Shown here: positions 1 to 6,035 of the stretch, piece after piece
How the letters are laid out: each line of letters begins with the position of its first letter
How positions within the stretch are numbered: the first letter of the stretch is position 1
Notes under the pieces: generated by a model
What the model saw: only the letters and a program-made list of their open reading frames with translations
The model's database searches: none
What the model was told of the DNA's origin: nothing
Position numbers and translations under genes: made by a program
NCBI GenBank assembly: GCA_031283825.1
Contig: JAITAZ010000645.1
Location: 1-8,351 of the forward strand
DNA from: Planctomycetaceae bacterium
Lineage (GTDB): Bacteria > Planctomycetota > Planctomycetia > Pirellulales > Thermoguttaceae
Length of the DNA: 8,351 bases
Reading direction: 5' to 3'

Positions 1-114
1 GCCTATCAGCTAATTTCGATTAAAGATTTTTAGTTGTAGTAGAGAGAATAGACTATTGCCGATAATATTTTGGTAGAAATTTTATGTAACTGTTCACGCA
101 CAAGAGAAAAATTT

Positions 115-145
115 CCTAAGCCCTGAAAGGGCGTAGGATTTTTTT
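115..145 (+). terminator. Terminator-like hairpin inside a dispersed repeat
   Basis: CCTAAGCCC (115-123) and GGGCGTAGG (129-137) pair over 8 of 9 positions, with one A/G mismatch, around a TGAAA loop. A T-run follows at 139-145, giving the shape of a rho-independent terminator on the plus strand. No plus-strand gene is visible upstream inside the window, so it could end a gene left of the edge. A related but degraded copy lies at about 2190-2220, so this may be a mobile-repeat hairpin rather than a dedicated terminator. Confidence 0.45.
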
Positions 146-209
146 CTTGTAAGCGAGTGTGGTTACAAAAAAATAATATGGGTTTAAAAAGCCAAAGATA
201 ATTTTTTGG

Positions 210-251
210 GGGGACTTAGGGGACATTGGGGACGCAGGGGACACTGGGGAC
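210..251 (+). repeat. Five GGGGAC units at exact 9-bp spacing
   Basis: GGGGAC starts at 210, 219, 228, 237 and 246, each separated by three variable bases (TTA, ATT, GCA, ACT). The words are invariant while the spacers vary. It is the left arm of an inverted pair with 375-416. Confidence 0.9.
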
Positions 252-374
252 GTTCTTGTTTGAGATCTGAGATTGATGACTCGGCGGGGGACAAAATTTA
301 AAGAAAAAAATTTCTCTTTTTTAAAAGCTGTTTTTTTTCTGTTGAGTCATTAATCTTGGTTTTTAAATTAGTGT

Positions 375-416
375 GTCCCCAGTGTCCCATAAGTCCCCTT
401 TGTCCCCAATGTCCCC
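375..416 (-). repeat. Inverted partner array of five GTCCCC units
   Basis: GTCCCC starts at 375, 393, 402 and 411, with a variant GTCCCA at 384: again an exact 9-bp period and five units. Read on the other strand this is the same GGGGAC-N3 array as 210-251, so the two arms can pair across a loop of about 120 bases. Spacers read on the minus strand are ATT, AAA, TTA, ACT. Confidence 0.9.
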
Positions 417-539
417 CACAAAAAAAATATAGTTTGTAAAAATACAATGAACTGTTACAAATTTTCTCTATGTTCTCTGTGGTTTAAAATAATTTTTAGA
501 GATTCCTCAAAGTAAAACGGAATATTTTGTTGACATGTT

Positions 540-2066
540 TTATTTTGAGCTAATTTTATGGAAGTCGTCTTTTAGCGAGTTATATAAATTGCGATAAATT
601 GGCATAGCTTGGTCGTAGATTTTTTTTGCTTTTGGGTCTGTTTTAGTTTCTTTTACAATTTTTACTGTTGCTTTACATGCTTCTTGAATATTTTTGTATT
701 CTCCAGCGCCTACGGCGGCTAGCAACGCTACGCCGAAAGCGGGACCTTCTTCTGAATTTATCGTTACGACTTTTTGTCCGAATACGTCGGCTTGAATTTG
801 TCTCCAGAGCGCGCTTTTCGATCCGCCGCCGGACGCGCGTATTTGTTTGACTGGAATTTCCATGCTTTCAAAAATATCCAGTGCATCGCGTAATGAAAAA
901 GTTACGCCTTCCATTACGCTGCGTACTAGGTGTCCGCGATTATGAGCGAGCGTCAATCCGACAAAACTACCTCTTGCAAACGGGTCGGCGTGCGGAGTTC
1001 TTTCGCCGCTTAGATACGGCAGAAAAAATAAGCCTTCGCTACCGGCAGGAATTTTTTCGGCTTCGTAAGCGAGTAAGTCGTACACGTCGATTTTTCGTTT
1101 TCTTGCTGTTGCAAATAGTTCTTGACATAGGGCGTTGCGAAACCATTGCAAAGACCCGCCCGCCGCGAGCGTAACTCCCATCAAATGCCATTTACCGCGA
1201 ACCGCATGACAAAACGTGTGAACTCGTCCTAATGGATCGGTTTTGATTTCATCGCTGTAAATGAACATCACGCCCGACGTTCCAATCGACGTTGATAAAA
1301 TTCCTTCGCCGACAATTCCGTTTCCGATAGCGCCTGCCGCACAATCTCCAGCGCCGCCGACTACTAAACAGTCGGTTGTCAAGCCTAATAATTTCGCGGA
1401 TTCGGCGGTTAAATTTCCGGTAACGTCTTCGGATTCGTAAACTTTGGCGAAAAAATCGCGGTTGAGTTTAAGTTTATCTAGCAACTCAATCGACCAATTC
1501 CGACGAGCAATATCTAGCAATAACATTCCGCTTGCGTCGCTAACTTCGGTGGCGTATTCTCCGGTTAATCGTCGGCGGATTTCGTCTTTGGGCAGAAGAA
1601 TTTTACGGAGTTTATCGAAATTTCGCGGTTCGTTGTTTCGCAGCCATAGAATTTTCGGCGCGGTGAAACCTGTCAGAGCTGGATTTGACACGAGTTTAAT
1701 TAGTTCGCCTCGACCTCCGACGGCTTTTGTGATTTCATCGCATTCTTTGAAAGTGCGTTGATCGTTCCAGAGAATTGCTTTTCTGATTACGTTTCCGTTT
1801 TTGTCGAGAAAAACGCTTCCGTGCATTTGACCTGAAAGTCCGATTGCTTTCACGTCATTGGGTTTGATTTTACCTTTCTTGATGACATTACGAACAGATT
1901 TAATAGTAGCTTGCCACCAATCTTCGGGGTCTTGTTCGCTCCAGAGAGGTTTAGGAGCATAACAAGGATAATCTTGTAAATTACTAGCAAGAATTTTACC
2001 CTTGCCGTCAATTGCTAACGTTTTCGTACCGGACGTTCCGATATCTATGCCAAGAAATACCGACAT
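540..2066 (-). CDS. xylB: Xylulokinase (FGGY carbohydrate kinase)
   Basis: Phosphorylates D-xylulose to D-xylulose 5-phosphate with ATP in the cytoplasm, the entry step of xylose into the pentose phosphate pathway. The 508 residues are close to the usual length (about 480-510). The N-terminal FGGY domain opens with [10 protein letters not shown] (residues 6-15, phosphate-1 loop, Asp8). It carries the xylulokinase-typical GLSGQMHG (76-83) and WNDQRT (100-105). The likely catalytic base is Asp241 in [14 protein letters not shown]. The C-terminal domain has STSIGTSG (258-265), the [10 protein letters not shown] motif and RASGGGSKS, then [12 protein letters not shown]. The start [10 protein letters not shown] fits the family, though no Shine-Dalgarno sequence precedes it. 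No xylose isomerase, transporter or regulator is adjacent, so the substrate assignment rests on motifs; another pentulose kinase of the family is possible but less likely. A weak promoter (TTAATA-N17-TACTAT) may lie just upstream on the minus strand. Confidence 0.93.
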   Translation of the reverse strand: MSVFLGIDIGTSGTKTLAIDGKGKILASNLQDYPCYAPKPLWSEQDPEDWWQATIKSVRNVIKKGKIKPNDVKAIGLSGQMHGSVFLDKNGNVIRKAILWNDQRTFKECDEITKAVGGRGELIKLVSNPALTGFTAPKILWLRNNEPRNFDKLRKILLPKDEIRRRLTGEYATEVSDASGMLLLDIARRNWSIELLDKLKLNRDFFAKVYESEDVTGNLTAESAKLLGLTTDCLVVGGAGDCAAGAIGNGIVGEGILSTSIGTSGVMFIYSDEIKTDPLGRVHTFCHAVRGKWHLMGVTLAAGGSLQWFRNALCQELFATARKRKIDVYDLLAYEAEKIPAGSEGLFFLPYLSGERTPHADPFARGSFVGLTLAHNRGHLVRSVMEGVTFSLRDALDIFESMEIPVKQIRASGGGSKSALWRQIQADVFGQKVVTINSEEGPAFGVALLAAVGAGEYKNIQEACKATVKIVKETKTDPKAKKIYDQAMPIYRNLYNSLKDDFHKISSK

Positions 2067-2160
2067 GTTTCGTTTCGTAAAAAATAAATTTGTGAAATGG
2101 AAATAGTAAAGTTGTTACGCATTTTTATTAACTAAAGAAAACACAGTAACAGCCTATTTA

Positions 2161-2220
2161 ATTTTTTGTAATTGTTCTTATAAAAGAGAAAATTTCCTAC
2201 GTCCTGAAATGGCTACGGGT
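2161..2220 (+). repeat. Second, decayed copy of the 79-138 repeat
   Basis: Aligns with 79-138: ATTTTTTGTAATTGTTC against ATTTTATGTAACTGTTC, then AAGAGAAAATTTCCTACG against AAGAGAAAAATTTCCTAAG, then TCCTGAAATGGC against CCCTGAAAGGGC. The hairpin that is good at 115-137 is disrupted here (GTCC against GGC) and its T-run is lost. It lies upstream of xylB on the opposite strand. Confidence 0.7.
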
Positions 2221-2464
2221 ATCAATTTTAAAATTTAAATAGACCGTTACAAAATGCAACGTTCATTTCTCCATAGTTAAAAAACTTGAGAATAACTATC
2301 GGCGATCAAACCAAACATGTCAAGGGGGGAGAATAAATTGAAAACAATTGAGAATAAAAGTAATTTGTCAGAGGAATTTTTTCTCTTCTACGTGAATGAT
2401 TACATAAATTAATAAAATAATAAAAGAATTATTGATTTAAATCAAAATTTAATTTTTAAAAATA

Positions 2465-2520
2465 TTCTTTCTGTGAACTCTGGTTCTCAGTGGTTAAAAA
2501 TACATTTTTAGAAATTTCTT
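2465..2520 (+). repeat. TTCTCNGTGGTTAAAA repeat next to the trmB stop
   Basis: TTCTCAGTGGTTAAAAATACATTTTTAGAAATT (written here as two parts: TTCTCAGTGGTTAAAA and TACATTTTTAGAAATT) aligns with the stretch beginning TTCTCTGTGGTTTAAAA at 473 and ending TTTTTAGAGATT. Both copies lie just downstream of the stop codon of a minus-strand gene (trmB here, xylB there), at similar distances. Confidence 0.65.
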
Positions 2521-2523
2521 ATT

Positions 2524-3183
2524 CTATTGGAAGATTGGTTTTTTTTTGAATTTTGCTCTATATACTTTTTCTCCGTTTAAAATTGTTCGACGTTCAAAGT
2601 TGGTGTTGTAGTCTGATTCGTCCTCCGGTAAATTTTCTGAAACATTGACGTCAAAAATATCCAAAGACAAGGCATGTTGAGAAATTAACTCCAACGTCGA
2701 TTGATAATATTCTTCTACATCAGTTCTAAAATGTAAAATTCCATCCGATATTAAACGCCGCTCAATCAATTGCAAAACCTCCGCCCTCAAAATTCTCCGC
2801 TTGCGATGCGAACGCTTCCACCACGGATCCGGAAAATAAACATGAACCCCATACAAAAAATTATCAGGTATCCACTCCTCCAACAACCTCGCCGCATCAC
2901 AACATATCACCACCGCATTACCACAAGACCGATTCAATAACCTCGACGCCGCATATCTCGCATACTTCAAACTAACCTCCGTGCCAATAAAATTTCGATC
3001 CAAAATCTCATCCGAAATCCGCCGCAAAAAACGCCCCTTGCCTGAACCTATCTCAAGCTCAATCGGACGCCCGCAATCAAATAATATCCCAGAATCAATC
3101 GGAAACGAAAGCTCAGAATATCTACGAAATATCCCCGAAATATCCACATCAGAACTAATAGACTTAATTGAACGACGAGACAT
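2524..3183 (-). CDS. trmB: tRNA (guanine-N7-)-methyltransferase
   Basis: Methylates N7 of guanosine 46 in the variable loop of tRNAs using S-adenosylmethionine. The 219 residues are the normal size for a bacterial TrmB. SAM-binding motif I is ELEIGSGKGRFL (42-53), followed by FIGTEVSLKYA (65-75). The family signature PDPWWKRSHRKRR is at 118-130, HFRTD at 151-155, and the C-terminal TNFERR at 194-199, matching the usual TxFE motif. I chose ATG at 3183; a TTG immediately upstream (3186) is also possible. An AGAGAGG sequence lies 15 or 12 bases before these starts, longer than ideal, so initiation may be inefficient. A candidate promoter (3291-3319) lies about 100 bases upstream, suggesting independent transcription. 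The gene overlaps none of its neighbours and all key motifs look intact. Confidence 0.95.
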   Translation of the reverse strand: MSRRSIKSISSDVDISGIFRRYSELSFPIDSGILFDCGRPIELEIGSGKGRFLRRISDEILDRNFIGTEVSLKYARYAASRLLNRSCGNAVVICCDAARLLEEWIPDNFLYGVHVYFPDPWWKRSHRKRRILRAEVLQLIERRLISDGILHFRTDVEEYYQSTLELISQHALSLDIFDVNVSENLPEDESDYNTNFERRTILNGEKVYRAKFKKKPIFQ

Positions 3184-3234
3184 CAAATGTCTTTTTAACC
3201 TCTCTACTAAATAATTAACCTTTTCTTTTCAATA

Positions 3235-3302
3235 CCAAATAAAAACGGCAAGCATAACCGCACAAAAATTCATCACGAAAATTTTGAACGATTATACTTG
3301 CC
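3235..3302 (-). terminator. Probable terminator of the 467-residue gene
   Basis: Read on the minus strand, GGCAAGTATAA (3302-3292) pairs with TTATGCTTGCC (3257-3247) over 11 positions, including one G-U, around a 34-base loop. GTTTTTATTT follows. It starts about 50 bases after the stop codon at 3350. The long loop makes it atypical, and the left arm contains the -10 box proposed for trmB. Confidence 0.45.
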
Positions 3303-3319
3303 TCAACAAATTGCGTAAA
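3291..3319 (-). promoter_or_regulatory. Sigma-70-type promoter candidate for trmB
   Basis: On the minus strand TTTACG (3319-3314, 4 of 6 to TTGACA) is followed after exactly 17 bases by a perfect TATAAT (3296-3291). This would start transcription near 3284 and leave a leader of about 100 bases before trmB. The -10 box is part of the left arm of the hairpin at 3235-3302. Confidence 0.5.
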
Positions 3320-3349
3320 TATCTACGTCTAGTTAGCAAATATTCAATT

Positions 3350-4753
3350 CTACGGACTCACAAATAATCCAGTCGCATACCATAGCCCATTTGAACTTTG
3401 CACCATGTCATAAGCATAGTACTTTTGCTTCGCACGAACACATCGCCAATGAGCCGGAGAACCTCGCCACCCCCTCACGCACGCCAACGCCGCCTCAAAA
3501 TGTCCGCCGTACATGCCGCTTTGAGCACAAACCTCAGAAATACTCTCGCCCAAAACCGCACGCACCCTACTCGACCTCGCACTAAAATTCTGATGCCCCA
3601 ACACCCTATTCTTCGCCTGATACTCCGCATGACCCGTCGCCTCCGTCAAAAGCGTCGGCTCTACTTCGCCATCAGCACTCAACGGACGATCCGGATGAAT
3701 CTTCACCGCATACGTCAACGTCCGCTGAGTCAACTTGCCCGAAGGAATCGTCAAGAATGTTCGAGTCTGAAATTGATTCGGATACGTAAAATTAATAAAA
3801 GGTAAAACCCCAACCACCTCGCCATAATACGAAGCTTCCGTATTCTCAAAATCAATTATCGCCAAACCCGGAACACCTACCATCTCCTTGAACATCGGAA
3901 GCTCAAGAATCGGTACTTCATTCCCTTCGTCGTTGAATACCTTCTCGTCGAAACGTATTTTCAATATGACATATTTATCTAACACGTCGTATAATTCCGC
4001 CGATTCAAAAACATTCCGCTCAAACTCGACGCACATATACGACAACGATCCGCCTTGAACCCGATTACGCAATTGCTTCGACACCGAAGTTGATCGAGAA
4101 CTCGATCCGGAATTCGATCCAGAATTTAATTCTGAGCTAGATCCCGAATTCGATCCCGAATTCGATTCTGAGTTCGATCCCGAATTTGATCCCGAATTTT
4201 CGGCGGATGACAAGTTGTTATCATTTGCTGAAAAATATATCAACAAATTTCTGCCGGAATTTTTAGCGGTTTGTATTGCGTCGTCGAAGTTATCAAACCA
4301 GGGACGTTCATAAGCAACGAGGTTTCCGCTGAATAAACATATCCAAAACGTCATGCCAACGCATAGCGGAACAATCTGTTTAATTGTTAGAAAACTTCTA
4401 ATTCCTCCATGCTTTTTTTTCGACATTATCCGTAATATCCTAATAAAAGTTTCGACTCGTATCCATTGGCATATCCCCCCCCGTTTACGTAATCGATACA
4501 ACATGTAATAATGTTGCACGTATTTTGGGGATTGATAGACGCATTTGATTACCCGTTTGACCCAAAACGCAAAAATGCAGGTCAACCAGAAATTGAATGC
4601 GACCAACTTGAATGTACCTTCCTGCAATATGCGGAATGATTTTTGGCACATTTCAACGGATGCTTTGGCGAAATTGATTTTGCAGTTGCGTTCAATCGCA
4701 ACATTCGCATTAACAAACAGATTCGCGTTACTGTTCATGTTACTACCGTTCAT
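3350..4753 (-). CDS. Membrane/secreted thioredoxin-fold protein with C-terminal CAP-like domain
   Basis: A 467-residue ORF of unknown precise role. Residues 1-109 are an unusual extension with one hydrophobic segment (about 48-65) and a very basic stretch (66-120). Residues 110-150 look like a complete signal peptide (MSKKKHGG, hydrophobic 127-142, LVAYERPW). Residues 154-320 resemble a thioredoxin fold: DNFDDAIQTAKNSGRNLLIYFSA, then CVEFERNVFESAEL, and VPGLAIIDF with a cis-Pro candidate at 295. The expected CxxC is SYMC (238-241), so only the second cysteine is kept. A tetrapeptide NSGS repeat (185-221) is inserted between the strand and this motif. Residues 368-467 resemble a CAP/SCP-like domain (GHAEYQA, GHQNF, GESISEVCAQS, WRGSPAHW, GLWYATG). 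The start at 4753 is backed by AAAGGAGGT six bases upstream; 4426 is the alternative because of the signal peptide and a G8 run between the two. Function as a disulfide reductase is doubtful; a role in the periplasm or envelope is inferred. Confidence 0.75.
   Translation of the reverse strand: MNGSNMNSNANLFVNANVAIERNCKINFAKASVEMCQKSFRILQEGTFKLVAFNFWLTCIFAFWVKRVIKCVYQSPKYVQHYYMLYRLRKRGGICQWIRVETFIRILRIMSKKKHGGIRSFLTIKQIVPLCVGMTFWICLFSGNLVAYERPWFDNFDDAIQTAKNSGRNLLIYFSANDNNLSSAENSGSNSGSNSESNSGSNSGSSSELNSGSNSGSSSRSTSVSKQLRNRVQGGSLSYMCVEFERNVFESAELYDVLDKYVILKIRFDEKVFNDEGNEVPILELPMFKEMVGVPGLAIIDFENTEASYYGEVVGVLPFINFTYPNQFQTRTFLTIPSGKLTQRTLTYAVKIHPDRPLSADGEVEPTLLTEATGHAEYQAKNRVLGHQNFSARSSRVRAVLGESISEVCAQSGMYGGHFEAALACVRGWRGSPAHWRCVRAKQKYYAYDMVQSSNGLWYATGLFVSP
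4092..4199 (-). repeat. Nine 12-bp tandem repeats encoding NSGS
   Basis: Nine exact-length 12-bp units run from 4092 to 4199. The plus-strand consensus is GATCCCGAATTC; units 5 and 6 are identical, as are 8 and 9. On the coding strand they give NSGS, varied to NSES, SSEL and SSRS. Because 12 is a multiple of three, gain or loss of units changes linker length without breaking the frame. Point differences among the units show the array is not brand new. Confidence 0.92.
4426..4753 (-). other. Possible separate small membrane-protein gene joined by a G8 run
   Basis: As written, this segment is in frame with the downstream protein. With one G fewer in the run at 4475-4482, the reading would continue from RKRGG into YANGYESKLLLGYYG. 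It would then stop at TAA (4428-4426), sharing its last A with the ATG at 4426-4424 of the signal-peptide-bearing ORF. That predicts a 108-residue protein with one membrane segment (about 48-65), a basic tail and a strong Shine-Dalgarno sequence, translationally coupled to the next gene. Whether this is the true arrangement cannot be decided from this sequence alone. Confidence 0.45.
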
Positions 4754-4758
4754 TTTTT

Positions 4759-4767
4759 ACCTCCTTT
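4759..4767 (-). promoter_or_regulatory. Strong ribosome binding site
   Basis: AAAGGAGGT on the minus strand ends five bases before the ATG at 4753. It is the best Shine-Dalgarno sequence in the window and the main reason to accept translation from 4753 rather than only from the signal-peptide start at 4426, where only a weak AGGA lies upstream. Confidence 0.85.
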
Positions 4768-4865
4768 AAGTTTGTAAAAAACTTTTTGTTATATCGCAAA
4801 ATTTTCTGCCTGAAAATGAAACGATATCGCGAGGTAAAAATGATTTTTTGTACAATAATTCTCGG

Positions 4866-5487
4866 TTAGCGTTGTCCGTTTGCTTTTTTGAAAGCAGACT
4901 TTGATTACGCTCTTGTATGCCGAAATTAATTGCAAAAACCGAATATCCCTACACGGTAAAACGAGTCAGTTATGCAGACAATCGAATAATGCGACGTTGG
5001 TTAAGTTGTCTTGCAGTAGTCAAGACGACTCCTCTCGAAAAAACAGACATACCATCCTATTCACAAATGTAAGTCTCGGTTTGTTGCTTGCGATTTAATT
5101 CAACGGCAAAAGTTAAAGCCGACTTACAACAAGTAAGCCAACGTATGCCGAATTTCAGTCGAAGCAACTTTGAAAATTGGTAAATCAGTATTTACATCCT
5201 TTTGCTGATCGCGATTTAGAATTGACAGATTACAAAACGCAAAACGTTAAGCCGGTTCTCCGACAAAATGTTTTCGCTTGTAACCAAAATTAAAAAAAAC
5301 GCGAACAGTCCGCCGCAATATCGATAGAACTCGACGACAAAAAAATTGATTCACGATTTAAACGCGAATCGAAAGACGTCAAAAATTTTTTCAATATAAG
5401 CGACGTTTTACGGCTTGCTATTATGAATTCGCAATTAAGAGCTTTTCAAAAAATCTGCTTTCCAATTGGTAAGCAAACCAGCTCTAA
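4866..5487. repeat. Segment flanked by long imperfect inverted repeats
   Basis: Left arm (about 4866-4965) and the reverse complement of the right arm (about 5395-5487) align with small gaps. Both run GTTTGCTT, a short loop, AAAGCAGA, a 10-11 base T/A-rich stretch, GCTCTT, then TGCCGAA/TGCGAA and, after a further gap, GTAAAACG. Each arm is itself a hairpin. The centre has no transposase. This could be a decayed non-autonomous mobile element or a structured transcript; boundaries are approximate and the match was found by eye. Confidence 0.4.
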
Positions 5488-5523
5488 ACGAAATATAAAT
5501 TGCAAGCAGTTTAAATAATCCAT
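5446..5523 (-). CDS. Possible 25-residue small protein
   Basis: On the minus strand TAAGGAGGAAGGATAA stands directly before an ATG at 5523, with GGAGG eight bases away. It opens a frame of 25 hydrophobic-leaning codons (MDYLNCLQFIF to GKQIF) ending at TGA 5446. The ribosome binding site is strong but the peptide resembles nothing I know, and its 3' half overlaps the right arm of the inverted repeat at 4866-5487. It may be the surviving start of a dead gene, a leader peptide, or chance. Confidence 0.25.
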   Translation of the reverse strand: MDYLNCLQFIFRLELVCLPIGKQIF

Positions 5524-5698
5524 TTATCCTTCCTCCTTAATCCAAACGCGGTTAGAAGACGAATGGCAATGATGTAAAAACAAAAGCGTCGGGTCAGAGC
5601 AGTAAGTGTTAAATTTTCCACACTTGTTAAACTTTAACGGTTAGGCAATATTTAACGGCGGCAAGTGTATGACAATTTAATAACATTGTAAAGTACCC

Positions 5699-5726
5699 CC
5701 GAATGAAAAAATTTTTTTGCATTCGG
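5699..5726. other. Near-perfect hairpin
   Basis: CCGAATG (5699-5705) and CATTCGG (5720-5726) pair perfectly. After one A/G mismatch the inner A-run and T-run continue the stem almost to the centre. No U-tract follows on either strand, so it is not a standard intrinsic terminator. It sits just outside the left end of the palindromic element at 5737. Confidence 0.6.
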
Positions 5727-5736
5727 AATATTTCAA

Positions 5737-5976
5737 TAATGTATCAGTAGAAAATTTGTTTTATCTCTTGAGCCTTTAATTCCAGATTTAAAACCGGTTT
5801 GTTCCCTTTGTTCCATAAGTTCCTCTTAAAAAAAAATATCGTTGGCTTTTACTATTTACTATTAAAAACTTTTTTTAAGAGGACATCGGGAACAAAAAGA
5901 ACTTAGGGGACATGATAGTTTCAAATCAACGATTGGGCGGCTTAATGGACAAAGCAAAAATTCCACTGATATATTA
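5737..5976. mobile_element. MITE-like palindromic element 2 (about 240 bp)
   Basis: The ends TAATGTATCAGTAGAA (5737-5752) and TTCCACTGATATATTA (5961-5976) are inverted copies at 14 of 16 positions. They match the ends of the element at 8119-8287. Inside, units GTTCCC, GTTCCA and GTTCCT start at 5801, 5810 and 5819. On the other arm GAGGAC, GGGAAC, AAGAAC and GGGGAC start at 5879, 5888, 5897 and 5906, again an exact 9-bp period. The arms are separated by about 54 A/T-rich bases, including CTCTTAAAAAAA against TTTTTTTAAGAG. There is no coding capacity and no clear target duplication. Confidence 0.6.
5946..5975 (+). promoter_or_regulatory. Promoter candidate in the repeat end, facing the 675-residue gene
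   Basis: TGGACA (5946-5951, 5 of 6 to TTGACA), an 18-base spacer, then TATATT (5970-5975, 5 of 6 to TATAAT) preceded by TGA, an extended -10 form. The -10 lies within the terminal repeat of element 2 and points outward at the gene starting at 6085. It predicts a start near 5982 and a leader of about 100 bases. Confidence 0.5.
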
Positions 5977-6008
5977 AAATTTCAACCTTTATTTACATTC
6001 AATTAAAC

Positions 6009-6035
6009 TTGAGCGGTTATTTTTTTACCGTTCAA
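6009..6035 (+). promoter_or_regulatory. Hairpin in the leader of the 675-residue gene
   Basis: TTGAGCGGT (6009-6017) and ACCGTTCAA (6027-6035) pair over nine positions, one of them G-U, around a T-rich loop. It ends 49 bases before the start codon and about 36 bases before the Shine-Dalgarno sequence. It could be a leader structure or a palindromic operator; no U-tract follows. Confidence 0.45.

Larger units (their letters stand above)
63..467. repeat. Degenerate MITE-like palindromic element 1
   Basis: The left end TAATATTTTGGTAGAA (63-78) matches the terminal repeat of the better-preserved element at 8119 in 12 of 16 positions, and all four differences are transitions. The next bases (about 74-90, ending in GTAACTGTTCA) recur inverted at about 447-467. 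The interior holds the inverted GGGGAC arrays. An inner inverted repeat, GATTGATGACTC (271-282) against GAGTCATTAATC (344-355), pairs at 11 of 12 positions, so much of the element could fold as one long cruciform. The right terminus is not clear, so the outer boundary is approximate. Confidence 0.45.
1..539. other. Intergenic region rich in palindromic repeats
   Basis: No convincing gene. Apart from the first 60 bases, the stretch is largely made of repeat sequence. It holds a degenerate terminal-repeat-like sequence at 63-78, a terminator-like hairpin at 115-145, a GTTACAAAA core at 162-170, an inverted pair of 9-bp-period GGGGAC arrays (210-251 and 375-416), another GTTACAAA core at 454-461, and a TTCTCTATG/TTCTCTGTG pair at 464-481. 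Several of these recur in the other gaps of the window. The region lies downstream of xylB, so read-through of the minus-strand gene would transcribe it. Confidence 0.7.
2067..2523. other. Intergenic gap between trmB and xylB with repeat remnants
   Basis: There is no gene in these 457 bases, which are very AT-rich towards 2400-2460. Two repeat remnants are visible: 2161-2220, related to 79-138, and 2465-2520, related to about 464-512. A GTTACAAAA core sits at 2246-2254. GAGAATAA occurs three times (2288, 2329, 2350), the last two 21 bp apart. The gap argues against tight co-transcription of trmB and xylB. Confidence 0.65.
4754..5736. other. Long gap without a recognisable gene
   Basis: Nothing here translates into a protein I recognise. 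A plus-strand frame from ATG 4917 stays open for 51 codons to 5072 and, past that single stop, for 36 more to about 5183. It has no ribosome binding site, so at best it is a relic. Several hairpins are present: 4878-4899, 5006-5028, 5123-5137, 5348-5370, 5456-5475 and 5699-5726. A long imperfect inverted repeat brackets 4866-5487. TTTAACGG occurs at 5633 and 5651, and AAGTGT/ACACTT can pair at 5604-5625. Confidence 0.6.

Noticed and set aside
210..416. CRISPR array
   Set aside because: The unit is 6 bases with 3-base spacers and the array is inverted, far from repeat and spacer sizes of CRISPR, and no cas gene is present.
668..1761. Plus-strand open frames opposite xylB
   Set aside because: Arginine-rich shadow translations of the antisense strand of a well-supported kinase gene, without start signals.
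2434..2443. Perfect palindrome GATTTAAATC
   Set aside because: Short and A/T-rich in an A/T-rich gap; expected by chance.
4917..5072. 51-codon plus-strand frame from ATG 4917 (MPKLIAKTEYPY...)
   Set aside because: No ribosome binding site, no recognisable motif, and part of it lies in an inverted-repeat arm. Kept only as a possible relic in the gap description.
4901..5098. 65-codon plus-strand frame starting with TTG at 4901
   Set aside because: Rare start codon, no Shine-Dalgarno sequence, low-complexity composition and begins inside a hairpin arm. Considered chance.
5614..5622. TTTTCCACA, one base from the DnaA box TTATCCACA
   Set aside because: A single near-match in an AT-rich gap, with no second box in proper arrangement and no dnaA, dnaN or other origin gene nearby. 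Not enough for an origin.
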